From Acidimicrobiaceae bacterium (GTDB lineage Bacteria; Actinomycetota; Acidimicrobiia; Acidimicrobiales; RAAP-2), in NCBI GenBank assembly GCA_003138855.1, contig PLHF01000055.1:1-64000 (forward strand): DNA of 64,000 bases, read 5' to 3'. The notes under the pieces were generated by a model, which searched no databases, had not been told where the DNA came from, and worked only from the letters and a program-made list of their open reading frames with translations. A program made the translations under genes and the position numbers. Positions within the stretch are counted from its first letter, which is position 1, and the number at the start of each line of letters is the position of its first letter. This document shows, one piece after another, positions 8,784-17,619 of this stretch.

Positions 8784-9868
8784 CGGTCGGCCGCATCGAC
8801 CAGGTGATCCCGTCGCTTGCCAGCAGGGACGCCATCGGCGGCCACGCGGTGCAGCTACGGGACCTGTTGCGGTCGAAGGGCTACCAGTCGGACATCTACT
8901 ACGGCACTGCCACGCCGGATCGCCTCGAGTACGGCTTTCCGGTGAACCGCCTCGGTGACCGCCCGTCGTCCGGCCGGGTCCTGCTGTACCAGCTGTCCAT
9001 CGGAAGCGGCGTGGCCGACATCTTCCGCGAGCGCAGTGAACGGAAGTTCGTCAACTACCACAACATCACTCCGGCCGATCTGCTCGAGGCGTGGGTGCCC
9101 GCCGTGGGCGAGGAGGTCCGCTGGGGTCGGTCCCAGCTGCGTGATCTGGCGCCCGTCACCGAGTTCGCCATCGCCGACTCCGTCTACAACGAGCGGGAGC
9201 TGCAGGCCGCCGGATACCGTTCGACCACCACGGTCCCGTTGCTCATCGACCTGGAAGGGTTCGGCGGCTCGCCAGACCCCGCTCTGTCGGCCCGCCTGGC
9301 CGCGGACAAGGCGGAGGGGGGCACCGACCTTTTGTTCGTGGGGAAGGTCTCCCCGCACAAGGGCCAACACGACCTGGTCAAGGCGCTGGCCGCCTACCGC
9401 CGCTTCTACGACCCCGACGCCCGGCTCCACCTGGTCGGCGGGGCGATCAGCGACGAGTATCTCCTCGCCGTCGAGCGCTTCGCCGAGGAGTTGGACCTGC
9501 GTGACGCCGTGGACGTCGCCGGATCGGTGACGCACGAGGAGTTGATCTCCTACTACGCGGCGTCCGACGTCTTCGTGTGCCTCTCCAACCACGAGGGCTT
9601 CTGCGTTCCACTGCTCGAGGCCATGTACCACCGGCTCCCGATCGTGGCCTACACCAACACCGCGGTCCCCGAGACGGTGCAGGGCGCGGGGCTGATCCTC
9701 CCCGACAAGGAGCCGGCACGGGTGGCGGCTGCCATCGACCGGGTGGTGCGGGACAGCCGGCTGCGGGAGGTACTGGCCGAGGCGGCGTCGGAGCGGGTTG
9801 CTTCGTTCGCCCTCCCCCGGGTCAGAGAGCGGTTCGCGTCCGCCCTCGACGCTGCGTGCGCCGCGTGA
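8780..9868 (+). CDS. Glycosyltransferase family 4 (type B copy 3)
   Basis: A 362-residue GT4 enzyme. GTG 8780 was chosen because it overlaps the wzt stop by 4 bases and places GRIDQVIPSLASRDAIGGH at the N-terminus, aligned with HQFVP.L..RDA.G.H of the two other type B copies. The donor half has LLFVGKVSPHKGQHD near residue 187 and E-x7-E as EGFCVPLLE near 271. It is closer to copy 1 than to copy 2 in the catalytic loop. Being coupled to the exporter genes, it is made with them. Confidence 0.9.
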   Translation: MTVGRIDQVIPSLASRDAIGGHAVQLRDLLRSKGYQSDIYYGTATPDRLEYGFPVNRLGDRPSSGRVLLYQLSIGSGVADIFRERSERKFVNYHNITPADLLEAWVPAVGEEVRWGRSQLRDLAPVTEFAIADSVYNERELQAAGYRSTTTVPLLIDLEGFGGSPDPALSARLAADKAEGGTDLLFVGKVSPHKGQHDLVKALAAYRRFYDPDARLHLVGGAISDEYLLAVERFAEELDLRDAVDVAGSVTHEELISYYAASDVFVCLSNHEGFCVPLLEAMYHRLPIVAYTNTAVPETVQGAGLILPDKEPARVAAAIDRVVRDSRLREVLAEAASERVASFALPRVRERFASALDAACAA

Positions 9869-9899
9869 GGTCGGCAGTCGGATCCGTCCGCCGCGTCCG

Positions 9900-11255
9900 A
9901 TGAGGGTCGCGTTCGTCGTGCCGCGCTACGGCCCGGCCATCATCGGAGGTGCGGAGACGGCGGCGCGAGTGCTGGCCGAGCATCTCGTGGCCCAGAAGGG
10001 ATGGGAGGTCGACGTCCTGACCAGCTGCGCCGAGGACTTCGTCACCTGGTCCGACACCTACCCCGAGGGCGTGGAGGTGATCAACGGCGTCCGGGTGGCA
10101 CGGTTCGCCTCCGCCGCGGGCCGCGACCCGTCGTTCCACCCCCTGTCCGCATCACTGCTGGCAGACCCCGAGCATGCATCGCTCGAGGACGCCGAGCGAT
10201 GGGTCGACCTGCAGGGGCCGGTGACGCCGGCACTTGCCGATGCCGCCGTCCACTCCCAAGCGGACGTGCTCGTCTTCTATCCGTACCTCTACTACCCGAC
10301 GGTGAGGGTCATCGACCAGGTGTCGGTCCCGACGATTCTCCATCCGGCGGCCCACGACGAGCCCGCCCTCCGCCTGCCGGTCTTCCCCCGGGTGTTCGAG
10401 GCGGCCGACGGCCTGGTCTTCCAGACAATGGCAGAGCGGGACCTGGTGCAAAGGACGTTCCCGGTGGCAACCCACCACCAGCTGCTCCTCGGCCTGGGCG
10501 TGGACGATCCGGACCTGCGCCCCGGCAATCGTGGCGCCGGAACGGACCCGGGTGGTCGACGGACGCCGTCCGGGAGCGAAGCCCCCTACCTGGTCTGCCT
10601 CGGACGGGTCGATCGCCACAAGGGGACCTCCCTGCTGGCCACGCTGTTCTCCCGCTACAAGGAGAGGCACCCCGGTCCCCTCCGCCTGGTCTTCGCCGGT
10701 CCGGTCGTCGAGCCCCCCGAGACGCACCCGGACATCGAGGTGCTCGGCCCCGTGTCCGACGACGAGAAGTGGGCGCTCCTCGAAGGGGCGGTCGCCCTGG
10801 TGTCGCCATCGTCCTGGGAAGCGTTCTCCCTGGTGGTCGCCGAATCGTGGAGCGCTCGAACGCCCGTCGTGGTCAACGCCGCCTGCGGGGCCACCGTCGA
10901 GCACTGTCGGCGGTCCGGAGGAGGGTTGACCTTCGCCGGCTTTGGCGAGTTCGAGGTGGCGGTGGACCTTCTGAGCGGCGACCGGCGGATGGCCCGGGAC
11001 CTGGGCGCCCGAGGCCGGGCCTATGTCGACCGGCGGTTCCGCTGGCCACTGATCGTCAACCGCTATGCCGCCTTCGTGGAATCGGTGGCGGCCGCGGCCG
11101 GATCGTCAGAGGCCGGTGCCGAGTGGGCGGGGGCCGGCCGCCTCCACCACTCGGACGCCGAGGATGGCCACACCCGGGAGGATCTGCCACACCCGGTACC
11201 CGCCGATGAGCTGCGGGGTGGTGACCGGCAGGGCGTATCCGAGGGCCGTCAATGA
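9900..11255 (+). CDS. Glycosyltransferase family 4 (type C copy 2)
   Basis: A 451-residue GT4 enzyme starting MRVAFVVPRYGPAIIGGAET, paralogous to the product of 2461-3708. It has LVCLGRVDRHKG near residue 240 and E-x7-E as EAFSLVVAE near 307. The alignment with its paralogue ends around FVESV (residue 400); the last 50 residues are read through 150 bases that also encode the C-terminus of the convergent membrane protein. This tail has no match in the paralogue, so an ancestral stop was probably lost. The ATG lies 31 bases after the previous stop. Confidence 0.88.
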   Translation: MRVAFVVPRYGPAIIGGAETAARVLAEHLVAQKGWEVDVLTSCAEDFVTWSDTYPEGVEVINGVRVARFASAAGRDPSFHPLSASLLADPEHASLEDAERWVDLQGPVTPALADAAVHSQADVLVFYPYLYYPTVRVIDQVSVPTILHPAAHDEPALRLPVFPRVFEAADGLVFQTMAERDLVQRTFPVATHHQLLLGLGVDDPDLRPGNRGAGTDPGGRRTPSGSEAPYLVCLGRVDRHKGTSLLATLFSRYKERHPGPLRLVFAGPVVEPPETHPDIEVLGPVSDDEKWALLEGAVALVSPSSWEAFSLVVAESWSARTPVVVNAACGATVEHCRRSGGGLTFAGFGEFEVAVDLLSGDRRMARDLGARGRAYVDRRFRWPLIVNRYAAFVESVAAAAGSSEAGAEWAGAGRLHHSDAEDGHTREDLPHPVPADELRGGDRQGVSEGRQ

Positions 11256-12899
11256 CGCCAGCCCGGGGAGCGCAGGGGACGCGACGAGGAATGCGGACCC
11301 CGACCGGCCGACCGCGGTCGTCGCCCCCGAGGCGTAGTACAACGCGCCGTGGAGCTCGTTGTAGAGGAGCCGGCCGGGGGCCACGAGAGCGATGCGGTCC
11401 TCGGGCAGTTCCCAGCCGGCGTTCCGGTAGATGTTGCTCCCGCCGTCGAGTGTGTCGAACACCACCACGTCGCGGGCAGGCCGGATCGAAGGCCCGAGGG
11501 CACGCAGCGCGTCGTCGATGGCATCGGCGGTGCGAAGGGTGGCCCGGGTGTCGGCATAGGGGGCCTGGTAGCGCGGCTGCTCGAGCCAGACCGTGCCGGA
11601 GCTCCGGAGCAGGCTCTGGGGGAGAACACCGTCACCCTCGAGGAATCGCTGTGCCCCGAGGGCGACGACCAGCGCGACGGCGACCGATGCGAGGGCCAGC
11701 CAGACCCTGGACGGCAGGGGGTGGCGGTCGGAAGATCCGAAGAGCGCGGCAACGGGCAACAGGAGGGCGATGACTGCGGCCGGGAAGTAGGCGAGCAGAT
11801 AGCCGCCCTTGGCGAATTGGACCAGTGCCACCAGCGCCATCGGCGGGACGATGGCCGCACCGAGGATCGCCCATCGCGACTGGTACCACGGCCGAACCCA
11901 TGCCAACGTGACGGGGCCCGGACCATCAGCGGTGGGCAGTCCGCCGGCGGCGGGCGCTCGATCTGTGGTGCCGGAGGCCGACCGGGCCAGGCGCCGGATC
12001 AGGAGCGCGATGCCCGCGAGAGCGGTGACGGCCGCCAGCGGGGCGACGGCCACGACGGTGAATGCGGCGAACGTCCCCAGGTTGGTGGCGCCGCCGGCTG
12101 CATGGTCGAGTACCGAGGTGGACTGCGCTGCACCGGAGGCCTCGATCCGCGTGGCCCGGAGCCAGGCGCTGACACCGCCGGGCTGTTCGAGTGCCATGGG
12201 CACGAACCAGATGCCGACGGCGACGAGACCGGCGAGCGCGGTCACCACGAGCTGCCCCCACCGCCGGGTGGAGCCGACGACGGCAATCAGGGCGAGCACG
12301 GCGAACGACTGGATGATCGACTGCCGAAAGCCGACGAGGAGGCCGAGGGCACCCACGGCGGCCACACCGTGCCAACTGCCGGGACGGGCCCTCCAGGCCA
12401 GGATCACCAGCAAGGAGCAGGCGACCATGTCGAAGGAGTAGGTGGCGACGATCGAGCCGCTGAACCAGGTGAAGGGTGACGCGGCGACGACGCAACCCGC
12501 GGCCAGGCCCACCCACCATCCCCCGAGGTCGCGGCCGGCCACCGCCGTCAGGCCGGCTCCGAGACCGGAGGCCAGTGCGGCCACCACGACCAACGAGTGA
12601 ACGGCGCCCAGCCCGGCCAGACGGCCGACCAGCCGCCCCGATTCGACATAGAGCCAGTAGCCCGGGGGTTGGGGCTGCCCGTGGGTGACGTCGAAGTGGT
12701 CGACCGCCGATGCGTACTGGGCCGAGTCCCAGTCGGTGGGGCCGCTCGCCGCGGTGGCCAGGCGTAGCGCCAGGGTACCGGCGCCGACCAACCAGGGCAT
12801 TGCGGTCGCTCCGGACCGCTCCCGGCCCCGACGGTGCGTCCCGGTGCGGGCCGCACCGTCGGGGCCCGCACCGGCCGGGCCGGGTTGATCCAAGTCCAT
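11106..12899 (-). CDS. Multi-membrane glycosyltransferase-like protein (GT39/ArnT-like)
   Basis: A 597-residue integral membrane protein with a charged 35-residue N-terminus and at least ten hydrophobic segments. The first extracytoplasmic loop reads TDWDSAQYASAVDHFDV followed by QPQPPGYWLYV, the acidic loop expected of GT-C enzymes that use polyprenyl-phosphate sugars. Such enzymes add sugars to lipids, proteins or glycans outside the membrane, which fits the neighbouring export system. A soluble C-terminal region (about residues 450-590) follows the membrane part. It is convergent with, and overlaps by 150 bases, the type C glycosyltransferase gene. Exact family is uncertain; a DUF2723-like membrane protein is the main alternative. 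Confidence 0.7.
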   Translation of the reverse strand: MDLDQPGPAGAGPDGAARTGTHRRGRERSGATAMPWLVGAGTLALRLATAASGPTDWDSAQYASAVDHFDVTHGQPQPPGYWLYVESGRLVGRLAGLGAVHSLVVVAALASGLGAGLTAVAGRDLGGWWVGLAAGCVVAASPFTWFSGSIVATYSFDMVACSLLVILAWRARPGSWHGVAAVGALGLLVGFRQSIIQSFAVLALIAVVGSTRRWGQLVVTALAGLVAVGIWFVPMALEQPGGVSAWLRATRIEASGAAQSTSVLDHAAGGATNLGTFAAFTVVAVAPLAAVTALAGIALLIRRLARSASGTTDRAPAAGGLPTADGPGPVTLAWVRPWYQSRWAILGAAIVPPMALVALVQFAKGGYLLAYFPAAVIALLLPVAALFGSSDRHPLPSRVWLALASVAVALVVALGAQRFLEGDGVLPQSLLRSSGTVWLEQPRYQAPYADTRATLRTADAIDDALRALGPSIRPARDVVVFDTLDGGSNIYRNAGWELPEDRIALVAPGRLLYNELHGALYYASGATTAVGRSGSAFLVASPALPGLASLTALGYALPVTTPQLIGGYRVWQILPGVAILGVRVVEAAGPRPLGTGL

Positions 12900-13113
12900 G
12901 GCTCAGGGTACCGAGCGCCGGACGATTCCCAGGCCATACCCGGGTGGCGCACCACGCGAAATGGGTTCAGTTCGCATTCCGACCGGTCGATACAGGGATT
13001 CACAGAGGTGCCCGCACGCCGTTCGATGCCGGGCCACCTCTCGACCAGCTGGAAAACCGGCTGGGGACAACTGCCGGGCGGCGGACTCGCGCCGCCCGAG
13101 GAGGAGTTGGTGG

Positions 13114-15381
13114 ATGGGCACGGTAAAGTGGCGACGGGTGCATACGGGTTCGGGTTGCGCTACCAAGGTTCTACGGCGTGCCACGGTCGCCTGCGGGGCT
13201 GTCGCCCTCGGGATGGTCGGTGCGCTCGGGGCGATTCCGGCACCGACCGGGGCCGCGGCCCTGCCGCACGCCAGTGTGGGCACGACGCTGGTCTGGCAGC
13301 AGGTTCTGCCCGATGCCGGATCTCCCATCGCCCAGAGTTCTCCCTCGGTGGCCACGCTGGACGGCGGCGGCTCCTCGGTGGTCGTGGGCGACCGGGCCGG
13401 GAATCTGTGGGCCTTCCACCTGTCCGACGGCTCGGCTGTCCCGGGGTGGCCTGCCCACACCGGCGGGGCTCCCATCGACGCGACGCCGTCGGTGACGACC
13501 GACGGGAGCGGTACCGACGCTGTCTTCGTGGGCGCCGGCAATGCCGCCCAGCCCCACGTCGGTGGCTACTATGCCTTCAGCCACTCGGGAGCGCAGACGT
13601 GGTATCGCAGCGCCCCGGACCCCAACGGGGTCTACGGTGTGCAGGCCTCGATGGCGGTGGGCACGCTCAACGGGGTGAACTCGGTGGTGGCACCGTCGCT
13701 CGGGCAGGAGGAGTACGCCTTCGACGCGTCCAACGGCTCAGGACTCCCGGGCTGGCCGTTCTTCACCGCGGACAGCGACTTCACCACACCGGCCCTGGCC
13801 GACCTCTACGGCAACGGGCAGACCGAGGTGGTGGAGGGGGGCGACTCGTCCCCCGGCCTGGCCTACGGGCAGACCTACACCGCCGGCGGCCATCTCCGGG
13901 TGCTCGGTGCCGGCGGCAACCTGATCTGCGACCACGACACCAACCAGACGGTCGATTCGTCACCTGCGGTCGGTAACTTCCTCGCCGGCGGGCAGACGGG
14001 CATCGCCTTCGGCACCGGGTCCTACTATCCGGGGGCCTCGGATTCCGACACGCTGTTCGGCTCGGACTCCCACTGCAACATCGTGTGGCGAACCAACCTC
14101 GGGGGGAGCACCACGGGCAGTCCCGCCATCGGTGACCTCGAGGGCGACGGCAACGTCGAAGTCGTCGAAGGTGCCGACACCGGGTCGGGAGGACTGGTGT
14201 GGGCCCTGAACGGCTCCAACGGCGCGCCGATGCCGGGCTGGCCCCAGGCCACTCCGGGCCGCATCATCGGAGGGATCACGACCGCCGACCTCACCGGGGC
14301 CGGCTACAACGATGTGCTGGTGCCGACCACCGACGGCCTGGTCATCTATGACGGACGCAGTGCACAGGTGGTGGCCGTGCTCGGGGCCGGCACCGTCGCT
14401 CTGCAGAACTCGCCGATGGTCACCGTCGATTCGAACGGCTCCATCGGGATCACCATTGCCGGATACAACGTCCAGAACGCCGGCATCATCCAGCACTACG
14501 AAGTCGTCGGTTCGGAGGGGCGTTCGCTGGGCAAGCGTTCGTGGCCCATGTTCCACCAGAATCCTCAGCTCACCGGTTGGGACAGCCAGGCGGCGCCCGG
14601 TCACCTCAACCAGCCGATCGTCGGGATGGCCGCCACCGGCGACGGCAAGGGCTACTGGGAGGTGGCCTCCGACGGCGGGCTGTTCGCCTTCGGCGATGCC
14701 GGCTTCTACGGGTCGATGGGAGGGCAACGACTCAACAGACCGGTCGTCGGGATGGCCGCCACCGGCGACGGCAAGGGCTACTGGGAGGTGGCCTCCGACG
14801 GCGGGCTCTTCGCCTTCGGCGATGCCGGCTTCTACGGGTCGACTGGGGCGATTACCCTCAATAGCCCGGTCGTCGGGATGGCCGCGACGCCCGACGGCAG
14901 GGGCTACTGGTTGGTGGCCTCCGACGGAGGCCTGTTCGCCTTCGGCGATGCCGGCTTCTACGGATCGATGGGTGCGCACCCCCTGAACCGGCCCGTCGTC
15001 GGGATGGCCGCGACGCCCGACGGGAGGGGCTACTGGTTGGTGGCCTCCGACGGGGGCATCTTCGCATTCGGGGATGCGCACTTCGCCGGATCGATGGGCG
15101 GCCAGCCACTGAACCGGCCCATCGTGGGCATGGCGGCAAACGGAAGGCTCGGGTACTGGGAGGTGGCCTCCGACGGCGGCATCTTCTCCTTCGGGGGCGC
15201 GCCCTTCTACGGATCGACCGGCGCGATCCATCTGGTGTTGCCCGTGGTGGGCATGGCCCCGGTGCCGGGTGGTGGAGGGTACTGGTTGATCGCGGCCGAC
15301 GGCGGGTTGTTCGCCTTCAATGCACCCTTCTACGGTTCGATGCCCGCCCTGTTCGCAGCGGCCACCATCGGAGTCGACTGA
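13114..15381 (+). CDS. Secreted protein with FG-GAP-like repeats and six C-terminal GYW repeats
   Basis: A 755-residue secreted protein. ATG 13114 was chosen for the strong GAGGAGGAG Shine-Dalgarno 7 bases upstream. Residues 1-50 form a signal peptide (basic start, hydrophobic VACGAVALGMVGALGAI, then a PTGAAA cleavage region). Residues 60-480 contain FG-GAP/VCBS-like units such as GSPAIGDLEGDGNVEVVEG and PALADLYGNGQTEVVEGG, suggesting a calcium-binding beta-propeller. Residues about 495-745 are six repeats of about 42 residues with the core VVGMAAT.DG.GYW.VASDGG.FAFGDA.FYGS. The same repeat module ends the next protein. Function unknown; a surface adhesin or scaffold is likely. The gene diverges from the membrane transferase across a 214-base gap. 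Confidence 0.85.
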   Translation: MGTVKWRRVHTGSGCATKVLRRATVACGAVALGMVGALGAIPAPTGAAALPHASVGTTLVWQQVLPDAGSPIAQSSPSVATLDGGGSSVVVGDRAGNLWAFHLSDGSAVPGWPAHTGGAPIDATPSVTTDGSGTDAVFVGAGNAAQPHVGGYYAFSHSGAQTWYRSAPDPNGVYGVQASMAVGTLNGVNSVVAPSLGQEEYAFDASNGSGLPGWPFFTADSDFTTPALADLYGNGQTEVVEGGDSSPGLAYGQTYTAGGHLRVLGAGGNLICDHDTNQTVDSSPAVGNFLAGGQTGIAFGTGSYYPGASDSDTLFGSDSHCNIVWRTNLGGSTTGSPAIGDLEGDGNVEVVEGADTGSGGLVWALNGSNGAPMPGWPQATPGRIIGGITTADLTGAGYNDVLVPTTDGLVIYDGRSAQVVAVLGAGTVALQNSPMVTVDSNGSIGITIAGYNVQNAGIIQHYEVVGSEGRSLGKRSWPMFHQNPQLTGWDSQAAPGHLNQPIVGMAATGDGKGYWEVASDGGLFAFGDAGFYGSMGGQRLNRPVVGMAATGDGKGYWEVASDGGLFAFGDAGFYGSTGAITLNSPVVGMAATPDGRGYWLVASDGGLFAFGDAGFYGSMGAHPLNRPVVGMAATPDGRGYWLVASDGGIFAFGDAHFAGSMGGQPLNRPIVGMAANGRLGYWEVASDGGIFSFGGAPFYGSTGAIHLVLPVVGMAPVPGGGGYWLIAADGGLFAFNAPFYGSMPALFAAATIGVD
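14600..15370 (+). repeat. Six 126-bp coding repeats (first array)
   Basis: Six consecutive units of about 126 bases inside the FG-GAP protein gene encode the 42-residue GYW repeat. Neighbouring units share long identical stretches (for example the ggcgatgccggcttctacgg segment recurs in three successive units), which points to recent duplication or gene conversion. Confidence 0.85.
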
Positions 15382-15472
15382 GCGTGACGTGGCCGTTCGC
15401 CCGCACCCAGTGGTTCCGCTGTCCCCGCGCCCACTGGGAGGGCCGACGGTACTGCGGCGGGAGGGCGGTACG

Positions 15473-17539
15473 GTGACGGACGAGGCGCACGCGGGACGAA
15501 CGAGGGCACGCCCGAGAAGGGCGGGTCTCCGGCGTGGGGCGCGGGCTGCCCTGCTGTCCTCCGCGCTGCTGGCCGGTGCCGCCGGGGGAGTGGTGGCGCT
15601 GTCCCCGCCGGCCGCGGCCTACTCGTCGCCCACGGTGTCCCTCGTCGGCCACGGCTACGGCCACGGCCACGGGATGGGCCAGTGGGGGGCCCTCGGCTAC
15701 GCGCTGGCCCAGACGAGCTACCAGTCGATCGTCGGCCACTACTACGGCGGGACGACCCTGTCCGATCTGTCCACCGCTCAGGAGGCCACCAATGTGAGGG
15801 TGGCCCTGACGGAGAACAACGGGAACTCGGTCATCGTGACCTCCGGCTCTGCGTTCACGGTCACCGGCACGTCGATCACCGTCGCCGCGGGGGGCGCCGT
15901 CTACATGGATCCCAACGGATCGGGCCAGTGGACGGTGCAGACCGGTCCGAACTGCGGTGGCCCGTGGACGGGCCCGACCACGGTGAGCAATCCCACGGCG
16001 GTGCCGAACACCAACCCCGGCCTCGGGGACTCGAACACCGCGACCGAGGCACTCCAGTTGTGCCAGAACCCGACCAACCTGACCGTTCGGGGCTCGATCG
16101 AGGCGACCTACGACTCGACCGGTCAGACCCGCACCGTCAACATCGTGCCGCTCGAGCAGTACGTCTCGGGCGTCGTGCCGAACGAATCGCCCGCCTACTG
16201 GGGGAGCCTGGGCGGATCGGGACCCGAAGGCCAGGCCTGGGGATTCCAGGAGCTCGAGGCCCAAGCGGTGGCAGCCCGGTCGTACGTGATGGCCGGCATC
16301 GGGTCCTACGGCGGTTACGCCGACACCTGCGACCTCTCCTGCCAGACCTATCGGGGAACCCTCAACGAGAGCGCGACGTCCGACCTGGCGGTCACCGACA
16401 CCATGCCCGACGGTGTCGGCCAGGTCATGGAGTTCCCCGGAGGGGCGGTGGCGGCCACCCAGTACTCCGCCTCCACCGGGGGCGACACCGCCCCGGGCGC
16501 GTTCCCCGCGGTGCCCGACGCCGGCGATTCGATCTGTGTCCCGAACGCCTGTAATCCCAACCACACCTGGACGGCGTCGATCGCGGTGACCACCGTCGAG
16601 GCCACCTGGCCGCAACTGGGCACACTCGAGGCGATCGACATCACCGGGCGCAACGGGCTCGGCGACTGGGGCGGAAGGGTCACGGCCATGACCCTGGTCG
16701 GCTCGGACCAGAGCGTATCGCTGACCGGTGATGCCTTTGCCGGAGCTCTGGGCCTGAACTCGGACTGGTTCACCGTGACCAACTCGCTCGGCGGCCCGGC
16801 GGTCGGCACGGCCGCCACCCCCGACGGCAAGGGCTACTGGGTGGTGGGCAGCAACGGATCGGTGGCGATCTTCGGCGATGCCACCTACGACGGTTCGGCC
16901 GACGGCTTACCGCTGTCCCGACCGGTGGTGGGCATGGCCGCCACCCCCGACGGCAAGGGCTACTGGTTGGTGGCCAGCGACGGGGGGATCTTCAGTTACG
17001 GCGAAGCCGGCTTCCACGGCTCGGCCGGAAACCTGGTGTTGAACAAGCCGGTGGTGGGCATGGCCGCCACCCCCGACGGCAAGGGCTACTGGATGGTGGC
17101 CAGCGACGGGGGGATCTTCAGCTACGGCAGCGCCGGGTTCTACGGGTCCACCGGTGCCATCACCTTGAACAAGCCGGTGGTGGGCATGGCCGCCACCCCC
17201 GACGGCAGGGGCTACTGGTTGGTGGCCTCCGACGGCGGTGTCTTCGCCTTCGGTGATGCCGGGTTCCACGGATCGATGGGTGCGCACCCCCTGAACAAGC
17301 CGGTCGTCGGGATGGCCGCGGCTCCCCAGGGCGGCGGCTACTGGTTGGTGGCCTCCGACGGCGGCATCTTCTCCTTCGGCACTGCCGGGTTCCACGGGTC
17401 GACCGGATCGCTGACGCTGGTGCAGCCCATGGTGGGGATGGCCCGCACCCCCGATGGCGGCGGCTACTGGATGGTGGCTGCCGATGGTGGGATGTTCGCC
17501 CTCGGCGATGCCGGTTTCTTCGGGTCAGCGGTCGGCTAG
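15473..17539 (+). CDS. Secreted SpoIID/LytB-domain protein with six C-terminal GYW repeats
   Basis: A 688-residue secreted protein. A signal peptide (ALLSSALLAGAAGGVVAL, then PPAAAYSS) precedes GHGYGHGHGMGQWGA near residue 60, the hallmark of SpoIID/LytB proteins, which cleave or bind denuded peptidoglycan glycan strands. The rest of that domain follows, with VPLEQYVSGVVPNE near 225 and EAQAVAARSYV near 265, both standard SpoIID motifs. From about residue 442 to the end come six 42-residue repeats (VVGMAATPDGKGYWLVASDGG...) matching those of the preceding gene. GTG 15473 has GGGAGGG about 6 bases upstream. The repeats may anchor both proteins to one surface ligand; that is inference. Confidence 0.87.
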   Translation: MTDEAHAGRTRARPRRAGLRRGARAALLSSALLAGAAGGVVALSPPAAAYSSPTVSLVGHGYGHGHGMGQWGALGYALAQTSYQSIVGHYYGGTTLSDLSTAQEATNVRVALTENNGNSVIVTSGSAFTVTGTSITVAAGGAVYMDPNGSGQWTVQTGPNCGGPWTGPTTVSNPTAVPNTNPGLGDSNTATEALQLCQNPTNLTVRGSIEATYDSTGQTRTVNIVPLEQYVSGVVPNESPAYWGSLGGSGPEGQAWGFQELEAQAVAARSYVMAGIGSYGGYADTCDLSCQTYRGTLNESATSDLAVTDTMPDGVGQVMEFPGGAVAATQYSASTGGDTAPGAFPAVPDAGDSICVPNACNPNHTWTASIAVTTVEATWPQLGTLEAIDITGRNGLGDWGGRVTAMTLVGSDQSVSLTGDAFAGALGLNSDWFTVTNSLGGPAVGTAATPDGKGYWVVGSNGSVAIFGDATYDGSADGLPLSRPVVGMAATPDGKGYWLVASDGGIFSYGEAGFHGSAGNLVLNKPVVGMAATPDGKGYWMVASDGGIFSYGSAGFYGSTGAITLNKPVVGMAATPDGRGYWLVASDGGVFAFGDAGFHGSMGAHPLNKPVVGMAAAPQGGGYWLVASDGGIFSFGTAGFHGSTGSLTLVQPMVGMARTPDGGGYWMVAADGGMFALGDAGFFGSAVG
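16794..17535 (+). repeat. Six 126-bp coding repeats (second array)
   Basis: Tandem units with an exact 126-base period (gaacaagccggtggtgggc begins at 17041 and again at 17167) encode the 42-residue GYW repeats of the SpoIID protein. They are related at DNA level to the array at 14600-15370. Confidence 0.87.
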
Positions 17540-17604
17540 CCCTTCTGTCCGACCCGGCCGTCGACCCGGCCGGATGATCGCCATGTTGCGGCCGCCGCTG
17601 GCCG

Positions 17605-17610
17605 TAGTGT
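17605..17610 (+). promoter_or_regulatory. -10 element (TAGTGT) before the pseudokinase-LPTM gene
   Basis: TAGTGT ends 9 bases before ATG 17620 in the 80-base gap after the SpoIID gene. No ribosome binding site is seen, so the mRNA is probably leaderless. Confidence 0.5.
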
Positions 17611-17619
17611 TCAGATTCG

